A stretch of DNA of 64,000 bases from the NCBI GenBank assembly GCA_002633005.1, contig NMRA01000142.1:192272-256271 (forward strand), given 5' to 3'. Positions within the stretch are counted from its first letter, which is position 1. Each line of letters opens with the position of its first letter. Under the pieces are notes generated by a model. That model saw only the letters and a list, made by a program, of their open reading frames with translations. It had not been told where the DNA came from and did no database searches. Made by a program: the position numbers and the translations under genes. Below, one piece after another: positions 1 to 12,100 of this stretch. The stretch comes from Phoronis australis. Lineage: Eukaryota > Phoronida > Phoronidae.

Positions 1-118
1 CAGCAATATCTCGCCACTGTTTATCTTGACCTGAATGTCCATTTGAAGATCAATGATTGGCTCTGGAGCAGGGTTGCTCTTCTGAGAAGTGGGCATGTTC
101 TCCGATATGATTGACATC
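1..118 (-). CDS. BLTP1: BLTP1 coding exon 45 (partial, cut by window edge)
   Basis: Residues 3759-3798. Contains IIDLQMDIQVKINSGEILL, matching human NIDFELDIRVEIDSGKCVL, so the next groove module begins here. Acceptor cacag; the exon runs off the window. Confidence 0.88.
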
Positions 119-3100
119 CTGTGATGGACGAATGAAATGAAAGATGTATAGTGTGGTTATGATTACTACCAAAACTGCCACACTATTGTCAGGAGAGTGA
201 CAGTGTGCTTTCTCAGACAAACTGAAATATTGGAAAATAACAGAAAGTCAGGAAAATGAGAAATTTCAAACCTTTAATGGAACAGTATCTCACATGCTGA
301 ATATTTACATAATTCACACAAATGAGCAAAATTTTTCTCAATTTTAAGAAACATGATACCTGTAATACCTGTAATACCTGTCACGGACAGGATCATTGGG
401 GATATGCTGGTGCATTAATCCCCTCCCCAGACCATCCCCGTGACAGCAGAAGGCGCAGAGACTCCAGGGCTGACGTTGCCGAAAGAAACATGATTAATCT
501 TTAGTTCAAACCATCCACAAAGCAACAAAAGATTTAATTACAAAACTTATCTTCAATAATCCCTTACTTGTGAGATGCCTGATTGAGGTATTCTTTCTCA
601 ATGTCTGAGTCACTACCCGCCGATGAGGGAAGGTCAAGGGTCGAAGCACTGTCAAAGTTCACTTCCACCTTCACACCAGAGGGCGTCTGACTCGTGCATC
701 GTCTCAGTAAATCGGCACGGTCAGCAGACGACAACAGGTCATCCTTGGCTCTTTCTGGCCTGGAGTTAATAAAGATAAAGACGAATTGTGAGAAGCTAGC
801 ATTTTGACAAATGATTCCCAAGATTGACCTTTTACTTTTTTTCTAAGGCTTGAAACGTGGTCACGAGTCTTCATAATTTCTCAAAACATTATCTGATGTT
901 AACTATGGTATAGAACTCAAAGATGACAAAGCAGGTGCCAATCATCCCTTAAGGAAAAGATGAAAAAAGAAAATTTCACTAGTCTGCAATATTGTGACTT
1001 TAACTGGTGAGATTTCACCATAAGTTTAGCGTCGTGTTAATTGCATTTGAATGAACTACTGGGCTCCAGGCCACGGAGGTACAAACAGAAATAAAGTCCT
1101 AAAACAAATGCTTAGCAAAAAGCAGCGACTTGCAAATATAATGCCTTGTGCACACTCTTCCAATGTTGTATGGAATCATACAGTAAAGTTTTCAGTTAAG
1201 AGTAATCTTTGAATTAAAATGATAAGAACACCATATTTGATTGAAAATATGGAGACTAAATCACACTTGGTATAATTACTAATTTATTTTCATCAAAGAC
1301 AATTTATACATAAATTATACAAAAATTGCATAAAAAGCAGAAAATATATCCATATAAAGTGGTGCATAGTGAAAATATTGCAAAAACAAAATAACATTAA
1401 TCCAATAATGACATGAGAAAAAATACCATAACGTGCAACAATAAAACTATCTACTGACGAGCTAAGGTTCAGACTAATGCAATGACAATTTGCCACTAGA
1501 GGACACCACAGTAGTCAGATCAGTTCAAAAATGAATTACACAGTTGCCACTATCAGGGTTCCCATAACAAAAAATCCAAGTATTGAAGGACTCCTTTAGT
1601 TCTTTACCCGGGAAGTCGAAATTTTGCATGCTAAGTAATGCCTGAGATTCTCTGGAAAGCAGATGGTTATTCAGCAAATTCTTGTTGTAACAATCTAAAA
1701 AATCACTCAAAGCTCACAGCAATTAAACGAATTGCCATAACATTAACTTTACAGGCATTACTAGGGATATGTAGGCGTACTTTTGGCAAATGTGAGTCTA
1801 TTTTGACCCAAAAACATACGCTGTGGTCAACATAAGATAATTCAAAATTCACTATCAAAACTGAATGAGAAAAATGCAACAGTTGAAATAACCGAATGTT
1901 CAGGCACATTCCACACACAGACAGCCAGAGGGCTTATCGCTGCGGTAAATCAAACACGTAAACAAACTGCTGCACACTTTAAGTGGCCATCCCTAGTAAC
2001 CTACCCAATTTACAGAAGGACAGAGGGACGCTGGACTTCAGACACTGAGTGGAATGATACACAAAACGTACCGAGAGTAGCGTAGATGAAATAATATCCC
2101 AAGAGACATTATTACGTGTATCCACCGATACCGAAGTTTATTTATCCCACAGGTTTCGAACTCTAAGATTTTAAATTTTTTCGGCAGATTTTTAAATACG
2201 CCACCCAGACTGTTCACGTGGCGCATAGAGTATGTACTTGCACGATATTAAATTTAAAACGTAATGATTTAACTTGAGAAGAGATAAAGATGAAAACAAC
2301 AGTAATTCTGCAGTGAATTTGTAACATTTTTCTGAAAATAACTATACAATTACAATATTTAACATAGTTACCAAGAAATCTGGGCCTGAGACAGAAGTGT
2401 TCTATAATTAACAGTTTTGAACCGGATGCTATGTTTGGGACCCAATTGCATGTTGAGTGTTCTTTATACTATTGCAACTACATTACTTTAACCCATTTTG
2501 AAAAAGTTTGATGATCGAGCTGGCTAACGACATCGAGTCGACATTGATGCGATACGGAAAACAATACAATATGGCTGTATTTGCACTCAACTTAATCAAC
2601 GCGTATGGGGTAAATAACATATACATAAACTGTGGGAGCGAAAAAAATGCCCCTAGGGGTTACAGACGTAGTCAAATCTGTTCGTAAATTTGCGCGTACA
2701 CTCCCAGCTATGAAAGGAACGTGTCAGCAAAATTTCATCACAGTGTTAGAAATACTGCAGCAGACGCCCCAGACATCTACCAAATGGAGAAAGCAATATG
2801 TGTCCAGACATGACGTATATGTGAGAACATAAAAATGTGCAAAATGAGCAGAAGGAACACTAAGAAACATAAAATACATAATTTTGTGTGCGCGCTTGCA
2901 AAATTCAAGAGCTCTGGTACATTCACTTTGCCCATGTCAATTAAACATGGAAGCAAGAAATAAAAACTGAGATTAAATCAATCTATTAAACAGGGTCCTC
3001 GTACATATATCAAGTACAGAACCAGACACCACATGCTATATCTTTTTGTTTTCCATTTTCATAATTAACCTCCTTGTTATAAACCAGATGAGGACCTATT

Positions 3101-6100
3101 GCACACCACAGTATATGTTCCACATGGCTGGGCATTGATAACATAATACAATATAGTCCTTCAACACTACTTTTTGTACACACAGGAAACTGGGTCATAA
3201 CCAACCAGATAAGATTTCATGTCTAGGCTTTTCTAAATGGCTCACTCAAGTGTTCAAAAGTAAACTGACATATTGCCAACAAAAACCTGGCGAGCTGACT
3301 GTAAATCAATACTGAGCACAATAAGGACACATAGACAGGATATGAAAGAGAAAGGGAAACTCCATCTATTGAGAGATTAATTCTTCATTCTTCAGAAAGG
3401 CAGTTGCACCTTGATGGTGAGTCAATGCTGAGTCATATCCTGGGACAGGCCAGGATTACAAAAAACTTTATGAATCTTCTGATATGCATATAAGTTTGAA
3501 ATTTTTAACACAAGGATGCAGAAGAGGACAAGAATCTACTGAGACAGGTCATATAAAAGTAGACAGTGTTTTGTTAAGGTAAGTTATTACGCAAGACTCT
3601 GTTGTGACTTGAGACCACACAAACCAACATTCACAACAACTCTGACAAGGTAGAATGGTAACTGATCAACACATCAGTGTTGATCAACAAATTAAAGTAC
3701 CTGAAACACGGTAATCTTCCTTAATGTTATAGTCTTAAGTTGAAACTTTGAATCAGTGTATCATTTCAAAGTGGGAGGACATCTGAACTCTTTATAGACA
3801 TCCATGGTGGACAAACAACAACTAAAAGTATGAAACGGTCTATGTGATTAAACCACATAAAGTAGCTATAGTAAATACGGCCAACCACCTTATATTCAGA
3901 AAAGGTTCAGTATCCCAGTTATTCTAAACAGATGATCTTTAACAAATATGCAGACACCTGTACTTATTTTCAAATGCAGTCCACTTAGAGCTCAGTGTCT
4001 GTTAGCCATGACTTGAAAGCTAAGCATAGTAAACCTCATGATGTTCATGTACAAAAAGCAAAGAGAGCAAATAAAATGATATAAGGTTTGTTGTTTTGTC
4101 ACTTCCTATTTTGAGAAAGAAATTTTTATCTGAATTTGACATTCAGTGGTAAACAGCTGGTAGGCTTTCATAATGACAACAGACAAGGTCAGACCTAGAT
4201 TACTAGGTCAACAAAGGTTTCTAGTGAGGCACTTACAGTACAAGCCATAAGCATTCTGACAAAATGACTCATAATTCCCCACCATGATGGCTGGGTGGAA
4301 GCCAAATTCATCATAAAATGGAAGTCCTCCCTCATGACCGAGAACTGAATGAAAGTTTGTAAGGTGGCTAAGCCATTTTGTAATTTGAATTTTGCTGCAC
4401 TGAATGGTTAATTATTACCAGTCATTTTTGCTGTTAGCAGAATAAATTGCCATGACAGGAAAATGGTATTTTATGTGCTTGCCTTTGTCTTGCATGATAT
4501 CCTAGAAGTATGGTAAGTTCTCATGAATCCGGACAAAAATAAATGCCAAAAACGACATCATATCATGTTTCGAGGACTTCTAATACAGTTATAGTCATCC
4601 CAATTTTTCAACATGTTGTCAAGTGGCAGGTACCGTACAAAACATGAACTTGAAAAAGCAGTAATTTGTTGCTAAGTATATTTTGTGAAAAAATCAAGAA
4701 AACACAATTTCACTTCTGTGACAGAGTTCTTATCATTCTTGTTGAGGCCTGACTTCCAATCCTGTGATAGTAGACTGAATATTGCACTACAATACTGGAT
4801 AGCTCCATCAAATCCAGCCAGGCCATGCCAGCTGACCATAAGCTACTTTTGAGACGGTTCCAAAAGTACAAAGTCAGTATGGCGAAAACAAGCAGCAAGA
4901 GTATTACTATGACAGATGGTATATTCACAACAAAAAGTATTTGCAATGAAGTGAAAGTTTCACCCTTACGCAATTACCTCTACACAAAACACCAGCTGCA
5001 TGTTGCATTGACCATTTATGTAAAAAAGTTAGAAACACAAAACCCACCAGTTCATAAATCTCAGAGTCTTGTACAATTACTTTTAAAAACTAGTATATTT
5101 CAACCCAAGAAAAACTTCAGCATCATCTACTTTAGACCAGATCCGCCATGACAGACTCTCTACGACGTGGTTTTGATCATACATTAGAAATACGACCTCA
5201 GCTTCACGATACCTTGTGCTTTGTCAAATAATAACAACTGCATCAATTGTAACCCATGTCATTATCGTGAATGTGAGTCAAAGTTCCTTTCGATGTGTAA
5301 AAGAGTTATCACCACATCAGCAATGACTACTCCATAAGAAACTCAGCCTTTTCAGAGCACCTTGTACTTCACCAATAGATCTGTACAAGTTCCATGCAGT
5401 CCTTAAGAGGCCAATTTACCATCACGCAACAATCACAGTCTTAAAGTTTTATGCAACACAGTTCAAACTGGCATCAGCATTTAGAAAACCCTTTTGTTCT
5501 GGAGTTGAAACTGAACATGGCCGACGTTAATAATCTTTCCCTGAAATTGTTACTACATAAAGTTGTATTATCAACATGGGTCCTGGGGACGCAGACGACT
5601 ATTGAACGTTGCGTGATATACCCCCAGATCAAGCCTCTCGGCCCATTTATGGACTACGCCAATCCATCGACACATCAAGCTTCATTCACCAATGACCAAT
5701 GAGTTCATTGTAATTTAGCTCATTGATCTGATCAGTTCAAACACATAGATACCAATAGTTCTTTTGCATGTTTGCATTCTTATGTTACAGTTACTATCAG
5801 TAGTTTTTCGCTCATTTCACACAAAATAAATTACATATATTTTCCAATAGTCACGGTGTGTGAAATAAACTCAACATGTAGATTTCATGATTTACGGGAA
5901 ATTAACTGAGTAACCAAGCATCGCCAACTGCCCGTGTGCAAATTTCATGCAGACTTAATGGGCTGCCAAATTTATTTCATTTTAAATGTTTGATGGAGCA
6001 TAAGTCATAGTTAGTATTTTTCGCATTTGTTTTAGGCCAGAACAGAAGCACGAACTTTAAATTTTAAAGTTCGTAGTTAGTATTTTGTCAATATAGCAAA

Positions 6101-9100
6101 TTCCTGTCTTACGTCTTAAGTCACTTTCATGAAACAGGCCTATGGTGCAGTGCAGGATACTTGTTGTTCACAATAATATCAAATGCACAGCGTTGGTCAC
6201 CGTGTGAATATGTAAAACACAAATATGACACTGTTACGTTTGGGTCGTGATCAGAAGCTTGCAGTCTATTTTAAATGTTTATTAATTAAGCACTAAAGTT
6301 CTCGTGTCTTGAGTCCACAGGAAGAGAGAATCAAAGGCAAGTTGAAATCGTATCATTCTCCAGTAGAGGAGAGTTATCATGTGGGTATAACTCCATGTGT
6401 GGTAAAGCAACAAACTATATAACAAACACTTCCACTATAATTTCAGATGGCGAGAAAAAGGATCATTCCAATGGCATTTATACTACTCTGGACCACGTCA
6501 ACGGGGCTTGCAAGTGCTGCCGCCTACTGTCCGCAGAACTGCACATGCACAAGCCAGGTGCCACCATTACTACTCTTCTGGCTCCCACAAAGGGCTGTAG
6601 CCAACATTCAGTGCCGCATACGAGAAGATGGATTCGTGCTTCACGATGAGGTCAAGCACATACTGTCCTCGAGAAACCATACACCACTTCTTTTCTTGGT
6701 CATGAAATGTGACAATGGCATCAGAGTTCAGTGGGATGATGCTAGCTTTCTAGAACGTACCGTGGGACTAGTAATAGGCAGCTGCCGGTTTGACCAGGCA
6801 ACGGCATTAAAGTTTCCGAACAGGACCATGCTGGTACATTTACAACTCCTAAATGTTGGAGAAAATTTCCTTCAGAAAACTTCCTTCAATGGCTTAGAAA
6901 ACATTAGGACACTACTCGTGGATGGTAATGCTCTGTCAACCATCCCCATCTCACTGAGAAACGCAGCGACGACAATGAAGGATTTATTCCAAGCCGACTT
7001 TTCATCAAATCAACTGAAAACATTTGACTGCAATTTATTCAGACACAGCAGATATCACGGTATTTTGTCGATTTACTATAAAAACAATAGCATGACACAA
7101 ATTCCGCCGTGCTTTTGCAACACCTCATACCTCTCTGTAGATTTTAGTCACAACAAAATTACAGACATCAGTTATTTGGGATGTAGTCAAACGAATAACT
7201 TTAATTTGTCTTTCAACAAGATTACGACTATACCAAAATTTTACAAAGACAGACTACATAATCTGATGTCTCTCATACTGGATAACAACAACATTTCGGT
7301 CATTAAGACTGGATCTTTTGTGCAACAATTGCTGTCTTTGCAAACACTCAGCCTTGCAAATAACAAAATTACTAAGATCGAGCACCATGCCTTTGGATCT
7401 TTGAACTCACTCGTCAAGCTTTCCCTCAATGGTAATCGACTACAGACATTTGACAAAGCAATGGCACCTACGGCAACCATTCATCCCTTTGAGATTGACC
7501 TGAGGAACAACACCCTGAAACATCCGCCTTATGAAAATCATGATTACATTGGCCCGTCAAATTCCGTAACCTTAATTGCCGGAAACCCATACCAGTGTGA
7601 TTGTGCCATGGGTAGGTTTATAGAAGCCATGAAACGCAGCAACGTTATGGACAGACTGAGAGGAGTGGAAAGCGCGATCTGCAAGACTCCACAAGACCTG
7701 AGTGGAAGCAGACTAGTAGATCTCAACTTTAATGAAACCTGTGACTACATTGATGAATGCCCCACCAACTGTAAGTGTGTAGAAAACAAATCAAGCGAGA
7801 CAGTCGCTGTTGACTGCAGGCAATCTAACCTTACATCAATGCCCGATGTCATGCCGGAAGGATTTCTAAAGGTGGACCTCAGTGGCAATGCAATACAAGT
7901 ACTGCAAAGACGTGAGTATTTGAACAGTGTGCTGGAGTTAGATTTAAGTCACAATCAGCTAAACCATGTATCTGAGTTGGCAATGCACCAACTGGATAAG
8001 ATAGCTAAGTTATGTATGGACAACAATAACCTAGGCAGACTGCCAAGGATTTTGAGTGATTGGCATCCCATCAATTTAACTTCTCTCCGCCTACACAATA
8101 ATCCCTGGCAATGCTCCTGCCAGACACTTTGGCTGAAAACCTGGCTCAGTAGGTTCGGTTCAATTTTGAAAAAACCACAAGAAGTTCGGTGTTACAAAGA
8201 TGGCCGCTACCAAGCGTCCGTCCTTACTACTGCAATCACCTGCACGGACTACAAACTAGAAGCCATCAGCGTGTCCACTATAGCAGCTCTCTGTTTACTG
8301 GCGGGTCTGCTGGTCTGGTACTACCGGTGGGAGATCAGACTTTTGCTACATATGCATCTCAAACGGTATCCTTTTGACGGTGAGAGTGCTCGCCAAAAGA
8401 CATACGACGTCTTCATCTCGTATTCAGAAGAAGATGCTCCGTGGGTACGAGAAAGACTCGTCCAGATTTTGGAGAAAGAGCACCAGCAGCCGTTGAGAGT
8501 TTGCTTTCATGAGCGTGACTTTATATGCGGTGCGCCTATAGCCTCAAATATCCAGAGCGCCATTGAAGACAGTCTCTTTGTCATTATTGTGATGTCGCCG
8601 GCATTTTTAAGAAGCGAATGGTGCATGTTTGAGTTCAAATTAGCGCACAATTGCATGTTGAAGAACATCATTGCTAATACGCTTATTGTGCTCAAGGAAA
8701 TGCCCGACATTCATGGTCTCGACGTTCTTCTCCGCTCTTACTTTCGCACTAAAGCATACTTGGATGTTAGAGACGATGCCTTCATAAACAAACTGTATGA
8801 CAAACTTAAAACAAACCGCAAACAAGATGAGCTACAAGAGTCCCTAAACAATGGTCTTATTGGTGGCGCAGAAGTAGGGACTTCCGGACGTTGCCACTTA
8901 ATTGGCAGGCAAGAAAATGTAATTTAATAGACTCTAAATAGACGTCAAGGACCTCCTGCAGCTGCGGATGCATAATAAATATATTGTAGACAGTGTGTTA
9001 CTGGCTTAACAGACCACGTGCAAGATTGTTACAACAACAGACAGTAAATACTGACATGCTTTCACATTATGTTGTAATCCTATAAAAATCTTGGAGGTTG

Positions 9101-12100
9101 CAGATTAATACACTATGTACATGGAATACACACAATAATTGATATCTTGCATTTTTAGTATTTTCTTGTCTTTCTGTGATGGCATCACAGACAGCAACAA
9201 ATCCACCATCTTAGTCCCAAGCACATGGCATATTTGATTACGACTGCACAACAATCGCCTGTTTACACACTGTCAAGTTTAACATTTTTGCATTGCCTGA
9301 TTCATGTATTGCCTTTATCGATAGGTCAATGGCATTTGTGGAGGTGTTCGAGATATTTACAGAGCTCTCCACAAGTAAAAAAATATGTTTCAAAAGTGCG
9401 CGAATGCTAAAAACGTGCCCCCTACTTTTGAAATTTTTTTGATTAAGCGCTCACCGCTCAGGCGAGTGCCAACTCATAATTTGCTTCACAGAATTTGAAA
9501 ACAGTAAAGTGCGTTTTCAAATCCGGAAACTGGGCATACATTCTATAGACACAAGAACCTTGCGAATTCTTGGCGAAGTCTTGGAAACTCTCGCAAGTGT
9601 TTTTGCAAAGTTCTCGCATCTATGGAGTGCATGGCTTACCTGTGACATTCTTTGGTTGCCTTATGTTTTCCATATAGGGCACATAGTCTGTGCCAAGAAG
9701 CAAATGTCGGGGACATTTTGCAGATGACCTATTTTTTTCCATATATGGCATACATTCAGTGCCACGGGAGCAACCTCAAATCATTGAACAAGAGTGTTGA
9801 AATGTGCCCACAAATGCATCGCAAACGGTTTGCTTTTGGATTGTTTATTAGTCATAAAAATGGCCACTACATGGCGCAAAAATGTACAATCCATCCGAAA
9901 ATGGGAACATGTCATAGCTTTTTTAAAAGAAAGCTATTCACCAAATTTCATAGAAATCTGTCATGATGGAACTTCAGAGAAACAAAGGAAAACAGAATAA
10001 AATGAAAACTGCCACTAGGGGGCACAGTGTTCATTGGATCCACCTGAAAGTCGTCATTGTCCGTTGTTATTTTCATATAAATACACTTCCTAAATTTAAT
10101 AAAGACCCAGTAGTGAGTTTAGGAGGTACAGCTATGGGCGCAAAAGAAAACAAAACTACCATAGAGACGCCACAGTAGTCAAAGTCGTCGTCGTCAACCA
10201 TCCTCTTCACAGAGAGAACATAAACGCCAATTTTCAAAACCATCCTTAGACTGATTTGGTTGATAGAGGGGTGGCCGCCAAAAAACAGATTCGAAAACAG
10301 CAAAAATGGCCACTAGGTGGCGCAAAATACCTTGATTCCTTCCAAAAACGAGAGGATAGCGTCGTCTCACTGAGAGATGCCTGTATTCAAAATTTTATGA
10401 AATTCCGTTGAGGACCCTTGAAGATACAGACTGAGGTAAATGTAAAATATAAAATTGCCACCAGGGGGCACACCAATAGTCACATCCATCTGAAAGTCGT
10501 CATTGTTCTTTGTCAACATCATATAAATGCACTTGCTAAATTTAGTAAAGATCCTGTAAACCATTTAAGATATACATCCATGGGCGCAAAAAACGAAACT
10601 GCCACTAGGAGGTGCCACAGTAGCTGAAGTCATCGAAAATCATCGTCACCTGTCCACTTCATAGTAAAAACATACATGCCAATTTTCACAATTATCCTGA
10701 AAGCGGTTTGGTTGATAGAGGGGTGGATGCCAAAAAACAGATGCGAAAATGGTAAAAATAGCCACCAGGTGGCGCAAACTAAATTGAATCCATCTGAAAA
10801 CGGAAAGATAGCGTCAACACACTAACAGAAGCCTGTACGCCAAATATTTGAAAATACATTGAGGACCTTTGAATATACAGAGGTTAACGCAAAAAAAATT
10901 GCCACCAGGGGGCACACCAGTAGTCAAATCCGTCCGAAAGTCGCAGTCCTTTGTCAACATCATATAAATGGACTTGCTAAATTAAGTAAAGATCCTGCAG
11001 ATGGTTTAGGAGATACAGCCATAGGTGCAAAAAAAACAAAACTGCCACTAGGAGGTGCCACAATCGACGAAATCGTCGGAAAATCATCATCAGCTATCCT
11101 CTTCACAGTAAGAACATACATGCCAATTTCCACAATCATCATAAGAGCGGTTTGGTTGATAGAGGGGTGGACGACTAAAAACATACTCGAAAACAGTAAA
11201 AATGGCCACTAGGTGGTGCACATTATGTTGAATCTATCCGAAAACGGGTGGATAGCGTCATCTCACTAATAGAGGCCTACATGCCAAATTTTATGGAAAT
11301 ACGCTGAAGACCTTTGAAGATATAGAGGGAAGCGTAAAAACTAAAATTGCCACTAGGGGCAGAACGGTAGTCGAATCCGTCCGAAAGTATGCTCATGCCA
11401 TCCCATCCATGAAAGGAACACGTGCAAAATTTCATGAACATAATCATGTGAAACGGTTTTGGAGTTAGAGTAACGGACGCCTGAAGCCGGACGGACGCCG
11501 GACGGACGCCGGACGGACGCCGGACGGACGCCGCCCAGACGTACGGATGGAGATGATGGCATAATGCGTCCACATGTAAATAAAATGGAGGGAGTGCACT
11601 TACATTTACCCAAGTTGCACCTACATGACTTTGATGACATCGTAGGTCAGTCCTAGAAATTTGGCAGACATTTTCTCCTATTTCGAGTTGTATGATACTC
11701 TTGCTACTCAAATTCATGTTTTGGTCAAAGAGCGCTAATAGATGGGGACGCAGCATCAATAGCTTTTGCACAAAACTTTGGAAGTGCCAATCTCAAGAAG
11801 ACTTTCTAAAGGCATTTATTGGTAGATATTGAGTAACCTACAACACAGGTAAAATTATCACGAATACTTGTCAAATTCAGCTGAAAATCAACACCAATGA
11901 AACTATCTCTAGAAGGTGCTGCACAAGTCTATTCCCTTGAAAAAATAGGCAGGCGCTGAAATATCCTACTGACATTACAGCCGTTCAAGACTGCAGAATG
12001 CTGTCCATCAACTACACTATCACCATCTAGCTACAAGGGGTATTTCACCATGTCACTCCTAGACCACAAAATGGCTACCGAGGAAAACAAAATTAAAGAA

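Larger units (their letters stand above)
760..6446. other. BLTP1 intron 43, part upstream of the TLR gene
   Basis: No coding exon of BLTP1 and no other gene is visible. There are degenerate fragments of the 148-bp repeat family near 1492 and 2641-2745. A perfect 12-bp-arm palindrome is at 6050-6074, and a dispersed-repeat end is near 6120. The TLR promoter and untranslated exon presumably lie in the last part. Confidence 0.6.
9860..11480. repeat. Tandem array of ~148-bp monomers in a ~445-bp higher-order repeat
   Basis: Monomer starts are recognisable at 9863, 10011, about 10157, 10309, 10457, 10601, 10761, 10901, 11044, 11205 and 11349, so spacing is 140-161 bp. Three monomer types (A, B, C) alternate, and same-type copies lie 443-453 bp apart with clearly higher similarity than neighbours. 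Nearly every monomer opens with GCCACYAGGNGG. It lies in BLTP1 intron 43, 3' of the TLR gene. Short frames inside the array are not genes. Confidence 0.88.

Noticed and set aside
4825-5151. 108-codon plus-strand frame upstream of the TLR gene
   Set aside because: No domain, no signal peptide, no splice support; a chance frame in intron 43.
9225-11771. Many short frames on both strands around the repeat array
   Set aside because: They follow the repeat units and shift between copies; no domain or conserved protein is visible.
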